Shown here in pieces: positions 46,799-60,500 of a DNA stretch of 64,000 nucleotides. Positions within the stretch are counted from its first letter, which is position 1, and each line of letters starts with the position of its first letter. The position numbers were made by a program, and so were the translations under genes. Under the pieces are notes generated by a model, which was given only the letters and a program-made list of their open reading frames with translations, was not told the DNA's origin and ran no database searches. The DNA comes from Zygaena filipendulae (lineage: Eukaryota > Arthropoda > Insecta > Lepidoptera > Zygaenidae), in assembly GCA_907165275.2 (NCBI GenBank), contig OU015651.1, positions 14,592,501-14,656,500 of the forward strand, read 5' to 3'.

Positions 46799-48547
46799 CA
46801 CCCACGTATCGTGAATAGTATCTCGTTACTATTTTGTAAGACATGCTTATATTTTAAGAGGTATTTTAAGACTTTAGCCCATATACATGCATAATTGAAA
46901 CAACCTTTTTTCTCACGGTAATAATCGATTTTATTTTAGTGTTAATTTAATCACAATCGAATCGATCTTATTGTTAATCATAATATAATGTTGTATTTAT
47001 TTAACACATATTATAATATAAATAATAAATCTTTTATTATGCTATAAATAATAAACACACAACATATCACATGTGACAAAATAGTTTGTACTTACTTTGT
47101 AAATGTCTCAAATATTCATAAATATTAACAATCGCGTCCTATAATATCTATGGAATATTGTCCTTACACTAACCTTACTACAATATTTTAATCACAGTAT
47201 CATATTTTATATTTAAATAGTTGAAATACAACAAAATATTTCTGAAGAAAGTATAAATAATACAAAAAATGGGTGCCCGATAAAACTAACTTAAATTAAT
47301 GTAAAATAAAAAATAAATTTGCTACTACAAGAATGTCCTCGATCTTCTTGATGAGATATCCGGACGCAAAGAACCTTGCTAAACTACCTATGCAATTTTA
47401 TACATAGGTACATTCACTATCTAAACTAAATAAAAAAAAATATACATTTCCTATGCAATATAAATAATACCGAAGTGTGTCTGTAAAATCAAGATAACTG
47501 CCTTTGTTGGTCTGAGCCTGTTTGTTTTTCTTTGTAAATTAATGATATCAATTTAGATTAAAGAATATACATAAGTGTATAGTATAAGAAATACCTAAAA
47601 TCCAAACTATCATTATGGGGAAAAAAAAAAAAAACCAGCCACCGTTAGAACACGCTGAGGTGGAGAAACTAGACAAGGAGTACATAATAAGGCCCTGATT
47701 GCATCGGTGATGAGGCTGTATCTACTGCCGGGCGTAGATCTAGAGGAACACCGAAATGTAGGCAGATGGACTTAGGCAAGAGACATCGCGTTCATGGAAT
47801 GCGAAGTTTTCGAGCACTAACAAAATACAGCCGACAAAGAGAGACATTTAAAGCAAAAGTTTGTAATATCCCTAAAATAAAATAAAAAATACTTTAGAGA
47901 ATTTGTGATACTAAAAATTACATAAAAATAGGCCCGAATACGGGGAAATTCAAATTCAATCAGTCACTGTGAAGATGAAGTTTATTATATATATCTATGC
48001 AAACTATGGATACATATAAATCAATACCAAAGTGTTTGTCTGTGACATGGAGGTAATAGGCTTGTTTTCGGGGTATGTAAATCAAAATTCTATTTAGTCC
48101 GTAAAAAATATTGGAAACGTATTTTTTTTTTTAATTTTTTACGTACATTTCGACTTATGTATCTCCGTTATTTTTTATTATTGTCCAATATTTTTTATTA
48201 ATTTACATGACGGACTAAAAACTAAAGAGGATTATTTGCGTGCTTATATTTTTTTACATAATTATTATTTGTCAATGTGTGGAGCCTGCTATGAATCTTT
48301 AACAGCAAATAAATAAAATCATAATCTCATATCACATACACCGTTATTTGTTTACTCATGCTAGCTAGTGCATCACAAGATAGTCATATTAATGAAAGCT
48401 ATTCAAAGATTCGCTGAAAAAATTTTGTCTATGTTTTTCATTTTGAGACCGTATTCAGTTTGAGTAGCGTTCATAAATACAGGTTTGAAAGTGGCCTTTT
48501 GTCGTAAAACTCTAATGAACCTTGTGTGTAGGTGGTTAGAGATCAGA
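46799..48547. other. 3' UTR and spacer with repeat fragments
   Basis: Very AT-rich to 47600, with several AATAAA-like signals for the upstream gene. At about 47640-47830 the + strand reads like the C-terminal end of a LINE reverse transcriptase (GRRSRGTPK followed by a Trp/Arg-poor remnant), a weak call. At about 48085-48235 there is a relic of the AATAGGCTAG MITE (ATTTAGTCCG, CTCCGTTATTTTTTATTA, GACGGACTAAA). Confidence 0.45.
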
Positions 48548-51500
48548 TCAGATCCTAATGTTCTTGTACTGGCGGTTCCTCCACTTCTTGTGAGTGAACT
48601 TCACTATGTACAGGGGCAGGCACGACACTAGCGTTATTGTCGTCACTTTCCACCAAAAGTCCCAATGTTTTATGAAGTCCGCGTCTGTAAGTTGAAATAC
48701 ATATTAATAACTAGCTGTGCCCCGCGGTTTCACCCGCGATAATTTCGGAGTTCCCGCGGGGATTCCGGGATAAAAGTACCCTATGTTCTTCTCTGTACCC
48801 CTGACAACGTGCATGGCAAATTTCATCCAAATCCGATCAGCCGTTTTTGCGTGATTGAGATAAGAGCTCGAAAGCGCATTTTCATCCGACTTGCTTCAAA
48901 TTTATAGTCACTGCTCAGCTCCCATGTGTCTTAGCGTTATGTTATATATAGCCTATAACCTGCCTAGGAGTATGGACTACAATCGTACCAAGTTTGGTTA
49001 AAATCCCTTCAGTAGTTTTTGACCCATGCGTGCACAAACAGACAGACAGACAGACAGACAAAAAAGTTACTGATTGCATTTTTGACATCAGTAGGTATCG
49101 ATCACCATTCATCCTCCAATATTAATTTTGAATACATATTTAAAGTACAGAATTGACCTCTCTACAGTTTTATTATAAGTATAGATAATACAAAACTGGT
49201 CGCTCAGCAATTTTTTTTACATTATCTAGTACATTGTATCTATAGGATAGAATATATTATGTAGTTATACAGGTTGTAATATTTAGATGGGTCAAATCCA
49301 ACTATTCAATCAGTCAAAAGTAGTCAAAACGATCAATTCCCCCAGACTAATTGGAAGCATACTAAAATTTCTGTTCCGGTGAGTCAGAGACTTTCCTCTA
49401 TGAGTTTTATAAAATCAAAAACACGCTGTTTTCTTCCTTGTCTTTAATTTTATCCTCAGAACATAACATCACTCCATCTCTTATAAGCGCTTCCCATACG
49501 AAACCGGTTCTCTTCTCACGTCGCATTATAACCCTTGCGTGTGAGATCGACTAACTACATACATATAGGCTCAGACCAAATAAAAACTAAAGACGGAACG
49601 CGTAGAACAAACAAGTGAAGCCGGGAAAAAGACACCGTCGTCGTGCACGTACACAGAAACACGCACACACTTACAAGAAAAAGACACCATACATGGGAAT
49701 CGTTGTGGCACTTTTCTAAGCACCATATGCATACGCAACCGGCTTCACTTCGTTGTTCGAGACGTTCCGTCTTTAATTTTTATTTAGGTCTGAGCATATC
49801 CCAATGTCCACTCACCGAAGTAGCTGGTGAATATGAGCAGCGTGGCGGTGTACATGGCGAGGCTGACGAGCTCGGCGAGCACCATGAGCCGGTGCCACGT
49901 GACCACCGTGAGCGCGACCATGATCAGCTCGGTGAGGATCAGCGCCGTGTAGCTGATCTCCACGATGTGGATCAGCTGGTCCTCGAACAGCACCAGCGCG
50001 CCGTACATTATCACGCCGCCTGGATAGAGGTAAGTTGTAGTACAGTACGTAACTTGTAGTAAAGTACGTAAGTTATAGTAAAGTACGTAACTTATAATAA
50101 AGTACGTAACTAATAGTAAATTATATAACTTATAGTAAAGTACGTAACTTATAGTAAAGTACGTAACTTATAGTAAAGTACATAAGTTCAGCACTAACCG
50201 AGTACATACAATTTAATACCTAATCAACGATTAATAAAAGTAATAATTTCTAGTAATCAAATTATACTTTGTTAAAAAAATAATCAAACAAAGATGTATC
50301 CACTTCAAAAGCGGCCGAAAACACAGTGTGAAGACCTAAAGTCAAGGTCAGCTGATGAGGCGTCATTAGAAAAAAAAAAATAGTTGGACGTTCAAATACC
50401 TTGATAAATAGATATGGCCGTCCATATGCAGAAGGTTTTGTAGGAGAGCTGGCGGCCCTTGGTGAGTTGCTTGTAGAGCTGAGGGTGGCGCAGCGCCGTG
50501 CTGCTGGGGATGTCTTTATCCAGCACCTGGACACATCGGGAGGTGAGCATCGGGCACATGTCCCAACCAAAATTTTTTCACATAAAACGATATATAATAA
50601 ACAGATGCATGTATTGTTGTATGTACCTATGCTTTATGGAACATAAAAAAATATACCAAGATAGACTGACAAAATTTAAATAAAATAACTTTATATTTAT
50701 CCCGCGAGAGGATTTTTTCCAGTCAACATTTGAATAAGTAATATGCCGAATTAAAATACGGTTGGGTTGACTTAGAACTAACCGGCGGCGTGCTAATGAA
50801 CTCGGTCATAAGATTTTCTCCTACTTACTGGCCGCCGTTATGACAAAATAGTATATTTCATTATAAGTGCGGAAAGCCTGTCATTGCAAAGAGTTCCGAC
50901 AAATGTCTACCCGAGCCGAGGCGCAGCCGAAGGTGAGGGTTGACAGTCGGAACTAGTTGCAATGACGGTTCCGCACGTGTACTGAACAACTATTTTTAAT
51001 ACAGTTACGAAAAAATTAAGCAATTTAATAAAATATCAAAAACACAACAAACTTAACTAAGTTCCAACTGTGATCAAGAGATGGCGCTAGTCGTATTAGT
51101 AATGCGAAACCTACGTTTCGCAATGCAAAAAGTGTCAAAGTCGTGTCGCCATTTTTGACAGTTGGCAAAGAGAACGCACGAGTTCGGGAAAGGTAAACAA
51201 AAAGCTCGAGTATGTAATAGCCCACATCCCGAACGCTAAACGTCCCTGCAATACGCCACTTTTTGAGCAACTGTATTAAAAAGATTTAAAACGGGCGGTC
51301 ACAAAATCGTTACTGTATTTAAATGTTTATATAACTGTTCACAAGAGGTTAAAAAAATAAATCGTTATACATACAGCACTGTATTCTATATGTAGGTATA
51401 CTAGTAAGTTTTTATAGTAATAATCTGTACTAAGGAAGAACAACACTGAATAAATATCATCTATGTCTATGTCTAAAACTCACCAAAGAGAAGACGGGCA

Positions 51501-54500
51501 GCATGGTGAAGAGGGTGCCGTAGCCGACCATCAGGAAGCCGGGGTACAGCGACACCGACGAGAAGTAGAACACCACTGAGAACACCGCCTGCCGACAGAC
51601 CGACATACCGACGGGGTTCGACCACTCACGCTCGTCACAAACGAGAACTTTGCGACAAATGCACTTTTATTCTAAAGTAGCTGTCTCAGGCGGTTTCACC
51701 AGCGGTGATTACAGAGTTCCCTTCCGGAATCCCAGGTTACAATACAGCCTATGTTACTCAGGTATAGTGTAGCAGCATTCAAATGGTGAAAGAATTTTTT
51801 GAAATCGGTCCAGTAGTTTTTAGTTAAATAGAAACAAAAAAATCAAATTGGTACACCTGATGGTAAGTAATTACCGCCGCCCATGGACATCTGCAACACC
51901 AGAAGGCATGCAGGTGCGTTGCCGACCTGGAATGGGGATGGGAACTGGCTTTCAAGTGGGGCTGCCGGAACACACCGTTAGGTGCTCGGCGACAGATTTG
52001 CAACTTGAAGGTGGTAGCTAGCCAGCCGGGCACTAGAGAGCGCCCTACCACCATGCTATGGTTTCCTCACGACGTTTTCCTTCACCGACAACTCAAGCTC
52101 ATTGTTAGGGTTTGAACCTACGCCTTGCGGCGTTTGATCCGAACGCACCGACCACTGAGCTATCATCGCTGTTTATAGAGTTCTGTCCATCTTGCGAGCG
52201 ATCCGCCGCGAGACCGTTGACCTTCCACTCCTCGTTCCAAGGAGCATTCTCGGCCGGACGGCCGGATGGCCGACAGGCGCGTAAGGACTAAGGAGGCAAG
52301 GCGGACGAGGCAGCACCTGCATGGTGGAGACGATGAGGCCGCGGTGCACGATGAAGAGGCAGAGCGCGGCGGAGCGCATCCAGGCGCGGCGGCCGTGCAC
52401 CAGCAGCAGGCGCGTAAGGACTAAGGAGGCAAGGCGGACGAGGCAGCACCTGCATGGTGGAGACGATGAGGCCGCGGTGCACGATGAAGAGGCAGAGCGC
52501 GGCGGAGCGCATCCAGGCGCGGCGGCCGTGCACCAGCAGCAGGCGCGTAAGGACTAAGGAGGCAAGGCGGACGAGGCAGCACCTGCATGGTGGAGACGAT
52601 GAGGCCGCGGTGCACGATGAAGAGGCAGAGCGCGGCGGAGCGCATCCAGGCGCGGCGGCCGTGCACCAGCAGCAGGCGCGTAAGGACTAAGGAGGCGAGG
52701 CGGACGAGGCAGCACCTGCATGGTGGAGACGATGAGGCCGCGGTGCACGATGAAGAGGCAGAGCGCGGCGGAGCGCATCCAGGCGCGGCGGCCGTGCACC
52801 AGCAGCAGGCGCGTAAGGACTAAGGAGGCGAGGCGGACGAGGCAGCACCTGCATGGTGGAGACGATGAGGCCGCGGTGCACGATGAAGAGGCAGAGCGCG
52901 GCGGAGCGCATCCAGGCGCGGCGGCCGTGCACCAGCAGCAGGCGCGCCAGCGCCGCGAACGAGCGCGCGCTCACGTCGCCCGCCAGCGCCGCCGCGCGCC
53001 CCTCCGCGCCCGAGATGCCCACGCCTGCGCACGCGACGCCGCGCGCCACCACCACATAGCAAATAAATTAACTAGAGAGGACATAGGCGGGGCGGGCGCG
53101 CCGTTGCAAAGGAAGTTAGAGCAAATGACTCTAACAGGCCCAAAACTTCTTTTGCTGCCATTCCGAGTATATTTACTGTGTATTTTGAAAACAGTTACTA
53201 AGTATAAAAACGTAACCATAAATCGTTTAATACATTTCTTTACGTTAATGGATGTTTTAGTGCGTGATGAATAGTTTTGTGTGCGAAAATCACCCGGCGA
53301 CACTGGTTGTCACCTGTTTTCATACTAAACTAAATTTATGTCTCTTCTATGTTATTATCTGTTCTGTGACCACCACTGCACCGTCACCGTTATCATGTAA
53401 AACCATCAGGGCCCTTATTTACTATGACAAATTGGGATGTTGACAACTTTTGAAAATCAAGTCCGACAGTTAGAAAATAAAGTAAATAATGGACAGGTAT
53501 TTTTTGATTTTTCAAATTAATGAAAATATACATAGATATAGCGCATGAAAGTTTAGGGTGGGGGACTCGTGACGTCATTAACCGCTATAAGCAAACAACA
53601 ACAAACAAACTGCATCGGATTGTGACGTCACGCGAAATTTCACCCCAATGTATCACCGTTATTTTTTGATTACTGTAACAAAGGAGGCCTCTCGCTTGGC
53701 GAGAGGCGGTGTTATGGGGTTTGTGGTTAAGGCGGCATAAGGCGGCTTGGCGGCTTGGCGGCATGGCGGCATGGCGGCTTGGAGGCGTCATTTAAATTAT
53801 AGTGTTGCTGTTGAGTTTCTTGCGCCGCTTCTTCTCCTCAGCCATAACACTTCCCGAAGCGGTGGTAGTTCTGTTAGTTGAATTGTGACCCAGTAATATC
53901 ACGAGTGAGTTGTGAATAGGGCAATAGTAATGTCAGTGTGCGATGACAGTTGTCTGCTGTCACCAGGGTGACGTTGGGAGAGCCGTCATTACTTGTCTGC
54001 CGTTGCGCTCGTTATAGTGGTTTATGTTAATCATGTCGGATTAGATTATTATTGGTGTGAATTTACTGTGTGGCAATGAAATATACGATTTAAAGTACAG
54101 AAAGGAATTATTATTGAATAGGGCTTTGCCATGTCTTTACACTCAGAAGTGGTATGGACGATGCCCATGTGTTAGAAGATGGTCGCACACGGTTTGGGTT
54201 CTCAGAAGATGTAAATGCAGATGGAAAAAGAGAATTATTTTGTTAACGACTGTAAATTAAGCAGTAAAGATAAGAAAAGCGACATTAAGAAGTGGATGTT
54301 ATGAGATAGATGATATGATACCTATTCGATGATGGCGGATAAAAACCTATTCGATGATGGCGGATAAAACAAAGATTATTTACCTAGATAGGGGATTGAA
54401 CACATACGTGCGTGCCGGTTAGCACAAAAATACACTGACAGACAAACATATTATATGTATTAAAGCTGACATAGTACTTTTGTAGAAGGTAGTCACTATG

Positions 54501-57500
54501 AAAATCTTCAAGAAGGTGAGATCTGATGGCAGATTGAGAAGAGCCAATGAGGAGACATAGAGGATTATATGAACATTTTGAGTATACCAGAGATGCCGCA
54601 GATATAAATATGTTTCACTGAGTAGCAGACCAGACAAAGCTATCTGCTCTGGATGAAAATATAAAACATTGCTATGCCAAGGAATTAAAAGAAACAAGCA
54701 TGTTTGTGGCATGTGATTCAGCAAGAAATTGTTCAGAGTACCTAATGATACAAAGGTGGTGTTGAGCAGTGAGGTCTAAATGAGGAATGATCAAACAAGG
54801 ATGAGTTTTCGGTGTACACAATATACTATATTATGTAGTATGCACAAAATAAAGAAGTTGTCTGGTGGGTAGAAAGTTTAGTGCCATTTGGCACTTGGCA
54901 CACAATAATGCAGGATGGTTTCCATTTACAGTCAGGATGTGGTAGCAAGTTATGCTAATGAACAAAAAGTCCAGGCAGTATTCCAGTACCAATACCAGTA
55001 TTGTAGTAACTATTTGTAGTTGGCCTGTAATGTGTACAATTACTAACTGAATATCATAAATCAGGTAAGACTGTTTCATGTTGCTTAGGATGCTGTTGGT
55101 ATTGAAAGATAACTGGACCATATTGCATTCTATATGTGTAGGTACTTGACTGAAACACCAATTTATTTCTGTAAGAATGGATGATTGATTGGAAAGTGAA
55201 TGAACATAGATTTGAGTAAAAAAAAAAAAAAAAATATTGTTTCTCTGTTGTGATTGTTGTAAACCATCAGAATATAGCACTGTTATTAGGTTACTGTACA
55301 GAATCATTTTACTCAGAAGTTATCAATTGGAATGGGAAAAGTAACTGAATGACAGGTGTACCACAATAAAAATTCAGTTTAAGCTTATTGTTACTGCATG
55401 GTACAAGCATCAGCAGGTTAAGTTCTTCCAGATATCAGCTTTAGTCCCCAATGATGCCATATTAGTTCAGTAATGCAAGCCAATAATTAATTTTAGATTC
55501 TATCTATCATCATATTATCCTCATTAATCATGACTGTGGTAGTACAGTAAGCTACATAACTATTATGAGCTTCCAGTTTTCTAAATTGTTATGTCTTAGA
55601 AGTTAGAAAATCTATGTTGCTAGTTGTGTAACTAGTTAAATACAGAACTGACAGTACGGACCTCAACTCGGTTGGTATGAAAGCAGATGGATGCTGGTGT
55701 TACAGGTTGTTTTCACATGAAGTGCTATTTGTCGGACGTAAGAGCATTCATTATTATAGCATTTTTTAAAGATTTTTACGTTTTTCTATTAATAGTTATG
55801 ACTTAGCCTATCACCCGGTTCTGGCTTGACATAGATTTACGGGACACCCTGTATATTGAACATCATTTAGTTATTTCCTTATACTCAGGCAGTTTTTAAA
55901 ATTGACTCCATGGAATATTGTGGTGTGTTTGAGATGCTCATGGAAAGTTTTGGGAAGCGTGAGCATTTGCTCATAATTGTGGTGTGCCTCGTTTACTGCC
56001 TCTTTAAAGTTATGATAGATGAATGAATGTGCTTACTTATCCCATTTTAAGTAGAAGTAGATTATCAATAGTGCCTAGGCATAGTATGTTAACGAATAAT
56101 AATGATTGTAAAAGTAATGGATGAATTGATATACCAACAAACATTTAAAGTATAGTTGCTATAAGGACTTATGGAAATATCAGGCTACATTTATTTTAAT
56201 TACTAGTTGTACCCCACGGTTTTACTTGTGTTAATTTCTGCTGGGATAAAAGTAACCTTTGTCACTTGGAAACACTGTTACTTCTTTAGTAAAACAATTT
56301 ATAATTTTTAAAATCAGTGTAGCAGTTTGGAGTTTATCCATTACAAACAAACATACAGAAAATAGAAGAAATGTTTTTATAGTACTTAATTAGCATAGAT
56401 GATATAATACTATACTAGGTATTAGTATGGGTATAGATAATAATTGATGTTGGATTAGAGTTGTGAATGTATATAATATTGTTACGTGCTAGGGTTCTTT
56501 ATTTGGAGTTTAACACTAACTTTACAAAAACACTAGGTCTAGGTATCGCAACACAAACACTAAACGACAGATCTCGAAGTCCAATAGTCTCGCCAAGGTC
56601 GCAGGTAGTCGCAGGTATCGCTCAAGATTCACTCGTAGTTATCGCTTCGAAAGCTCAAACTGAACTGTCCGTCCGGTTCGGTTGCGCTGTTTATATACCC
56701 AACCGAACGGGGCTCTAGAATGTTCGAGTTCAATGTGTTTTACTAGCCACTCGGCCGAACGTTTCTAGAATAGAACTTCTATCGAATTCGCTACTCCAAT
56801 GTGTTTGCTTTACATTGCGTGTTTTGTATGCATCGCGCGTTTTGCATACATTGCGCGCTATCAATTTAGCTCGACCGCGACACTGCCCCCTTCTTAGAGA
56901 TGCTCGTCCCGAGCGTCACTATTGCTGCCTTGATAACGTGCTAAGCGGTCGATGTGCACTATTTTGAAAGCCCCCCTTGGTTGACGTTGAATCCGATACG
57001 TCACGTCGTTCATCTTGTACGGGCCTTCCCATCGAGTCTGTAATTTCGGAGATTTTCCCTTTCGACGGATAGGATTGTGTAGCCATACAAGTGATCCCTC
57101 CTCAAAACCACTTGTATTCGCCCTCCGGTCATATCTCGTCTTCATGTTCTCGCTTGACTGCAAACCATGCTCTCGAACCAAAGCATAGACGTCCTGCATT
57201 TTCTCCCGTAGATCGGAGACGTAGTCCTGCATCGATTGGGGGTCATCTGGAGGTCCGCCTGTCAGTAAATCTACTGGTAGCCGTAGTTCCCTACCGAAAC
57301 TCACATACGCTGGGGTCGCCTTCGTGCTCTCATGCTCAGATGTTCTGTAGGCGAGTAGGAACAGCGGTATGAATTTGTCCCAATCTCTTTGGTGTTTATC
57401 AACCAGTTTCGCCAAATTCCTCTCTAGCGTCTGGTTAAACCTCTCCACCATGCCGTCAGACTGAGGGTGATATGGCGTGGTCCTCGTCTTGTGCATTCCC

Positions 57501-60500
57501 AAGATTTTGCACATTTCCTGGAATAGCTGGGATTCGAAGTTCCTTCCTTGATCTGAATGGATTTCCAAGGGTACACCGAATCGACATATCACTTCCTCAA
57601 CCAACTTGGAGGCTACTGTCGTGGCTTCCTGATTAGGTATGGCGAACACTTCCGGCCACTTGGTGAAATAATCCATGACGACCAAGAAGTACTTGTTCCC
57701 TGACTCGGTCACCGGAAAAGGTCCAGCCACGTCAACAGCAATTCTTTCCCAGGGTGCACCAACATTATAGAGTTGGAGGTTTCCGCGGGTCCTAGTTGAC
57801 GGACCTTTGACTGCAGCACAAGTGGTACATTTGCGGCACCATTCCTGCACATCCTCTCGACAATGAAGCCAGTAGAACCTTTCCCTTACTTTTGTCAATG
57901 TTCTCTTCACGCCAAGATGTCCACCTGAAACCCCATCATGTATTTCACGAAGAACATCTTTCACCCTGGTCCTTGGAACAACTAACTGAAGGTGGAACTC
58001 TCTGCCGTTAGGTTTCTCCCATTTTCGGTAAAGTATTCCGTTCTGCAGAACAAAGCTGTCCCATTGGGCCCAATACGCTTTAGTGATAGGGCTAGTGGGC
58101 GCGACCTCAACCCATTTTGGTTTGTCCGCACTACGTTTTTTCCAAGCCACGATGAGTCGAACGTCTTCATCATCTTCCTGAGCTTCTCTCATGGCCTCAT
58201 CTTGCCACAATCCCGGAGGGCTCGTTCTCGTAAGCTTAACAGCCAGTTCTTTCGAATCCTGTTTGACACAATGCTTACAATCTTCCGGGCATGGCCTTCT
58301 TGAGAGGGCTTCAGCGTTGCCATGGGCCTTCCCACTACGCACCTGTGCGATGACCGTTGCTGGGGCTTTTTTCACACCAGCCAGTACCTGTCCTGTAGTC
58401 CTGGCTGTCACACCTTTTCCCTGATTCCCGACAGGGGACAGAGTCTCCTGCCTCTTTATCAGGTCATCAATTTGTTTCTGCAGCTTAAGGATTTTTTCTG
58501 TCACCTCGTTCTTCTTCGGGCAGGAGAACTGCATGTGGCCTCGTTCACCGCATTTGTAGCACATGAATCCAGTCTTCTTTAGGGGGGCCTTAACCACCTT
58601 AACTTCCTCGGTGATCTCCCGCAGCTTATGCGCACGCACCTCTCGCCGTACTGCCTCAACTTCCAAGGCGTGTGCCAGGGCATCCTTTAAAGAGGTATGA
58701 TGACGAAGCCCCACTGCAGCCCTTATCTCCATGTCCCGGATGCCATCGACGAAGGCTTGCAAAATGTTTGCGTCCACCATCTTGGTGTCAGCCGTCGGGT
58801 GCGCTTTGCGGACAAGCTTCTCAACCTCCAGTGCCCACTGTTGTAGTCCTTCTCCTGGACGCTGGACTCGATCTCGTAACTGGGCCCGGAACACGTGTTC
58901 AAGATGGCGCTCCCCATATCTAGATTCAAGGGCCTCCATCAGTTCCTTGAAGCCACTTCCTGAGCTAGGCAGTGCCTCTAAGACAGACAATGCTGAGCCC
59001 CTGAGCGCCACAGTGAGAGCTGTCAGGCTCTGCTCATCCGTCCACCCATTAGCAGTAGCGACGGTCTGGAACTGCTGCCGGTACGCGGGCCAAGACGTAG
59101 TTCCGTCGTAAGGTGGCACCTTAACTCTTGGTCCCTGGACTACGGCGACGGCTCCACTTGATGTGATTCCTTCAGTTTTAAGACGCAGTACTTCTTTTTG
59201 TAGTCCAGAGAAACCAGTCTCCAGTCCCGTGACCCGCTCCTCTACCGAATCGACGTCTTCACGGAGTTGCTTCACCACATTGCTGACCTTATCAACGGCC
59301 GCCAAAACGGTTTGGAGATGTAGTTCGGCACACTCCTTTTGTTCTTCACGCATGACGTTTAGTCTCTGGTGCATACCCTTGTTCATGCTCTCCATCATCT
59401 TCACCAAGCCACATATATCCAGAGCAGACGCGTCCGCCGTTCGTGTAGTAGTCGTAGCCCGGACGTGCTCAGTGGGCGTGGTTGAGTAGGCGGGGCTAGT
59501 GGGCGGGGCTTCGATGGTGGGCGTGGTCAAGTGGGTGGGGCTTGGGATGGGCGTGGTCAAGTGGGCGGGGCCGAGGGCCAGGACATGTGGGCCAGTGGGC
59601 GTGGTCAGGTCGGTAGGCGGGGCCTCTATGGTGGATGGGCCCTGGTGGGCGGGGCCAGTAGGCGTGGCCCGATGGCCAGTGGGCGTGGCCTGGCGGGTTG
59701 CAGGCGTAGCCCCCGCAGCACGTTGTGCCCTCGTCCTGACGCCTTCCTCGGTGATATCTTCCCTCGGAGTTAGTGGCATCTCCAAATTTCACTTCCGACA
59801 CCAAATTGTTACGTGCTAGGGTTCTTTATTTGGAGTTTAACACTAACTTTACAAAAACACTAGGTCTAGGTATCGCAACACAAACACTAAACGACAGATC
59901 TCGAAGTCCAATAGTCTCGCCAAGGTCGCAGGTAGTCGCAGGTATCGCTCAAGATTCACTCGTAGTTATCGCTTCGAAAGCTCAAACTGAACTGTCCGTC
60001 CGGTTCGGTTGCGCTGTTTATATACCCAACCGAACGGGGCTCTAGAATGTTCGAGTTCAATGTGTTTTACTAGCCACTCGGCCGAACGTTTCTAGAATAG
60101 AACTTCTATCGAATTCGCTACTCCAATGTGTTTGCTTTACATTGCGTGTTTTGTATGCATCGCGCGTTTTGCATACATTGCGCGCTATCAATTTAGCTCG
60201 ACCGCGACAATATCTTAATAGTTCCTACCCAGAAGTTTGAGGTGGTTTATTATCCGGTAGGTATCTTATGTTGTGTGTATCTAAGTGTGTGGTACTCAAT
60301 AAGGAAAGTGTAATAAAATTGTACGCCTTTACCAACTGCAATATCACCCTATCTTGAGTGTCTATACATGAGTCCTCTAATTTTAATGAAAGGAATACTT
60401 GGATCTCGGCTATTTTTGTAGTGATATTCAGGATGCTACATAGAATTGATTGACATAGAACAGTATTCGGCGCATAGTCAGGGAATTTCAGGTGTGGTGG

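Larger units (their letters stand above)
56480..60209 (-). mobile_element. Ty3/gypsy LTR retrotransposon, internally deleted (3.7 kb)
   Basis: The two 403-bp LTRs (56480-56882 and 59807-60209) appear identical, start TGTTACGTGCTAGGG and end GACCGCGACA (+ strand reading). They are flanked by a 4-bp ATAT duplication (56476-56479 and 60210-60213). On the minus strand a purine tract AAGAAGGGGGCAG precedes the 3' LTR, and a primer-binding candidate TGGTGTCGGAAGTG follows the 5' LTR after a few bases. One ORF fills the interior. The length, against about 5 kb or more for a full gypsy element, shows that the central pol region is missing. Confidence 0.96.

Noticed and set aside
45779..46801. 340-codon minus-strand ORF
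   Set aside because: Shadow of the very GC-rich membrane-protein gene; Arg/Gly-rich with no domain.
52275..52946. CRISPR-like regular array
   Set aside because: Units are 133 bp, contiguous, without spacers, and each contains a eukaryotic exon end; it is a tandem duplication.
54831..55307. 158-codon minus-strand ORF in the LTR element
   Set aside because: AT-rich low-complexity translation with poly-Phe and no retroelement motif.
59496..59819. ORFs of about 100 codons opposite or beside the Gag start
   Set aside because: Overlapping frames of the Pro/Thr-rich Gag leader repeat.
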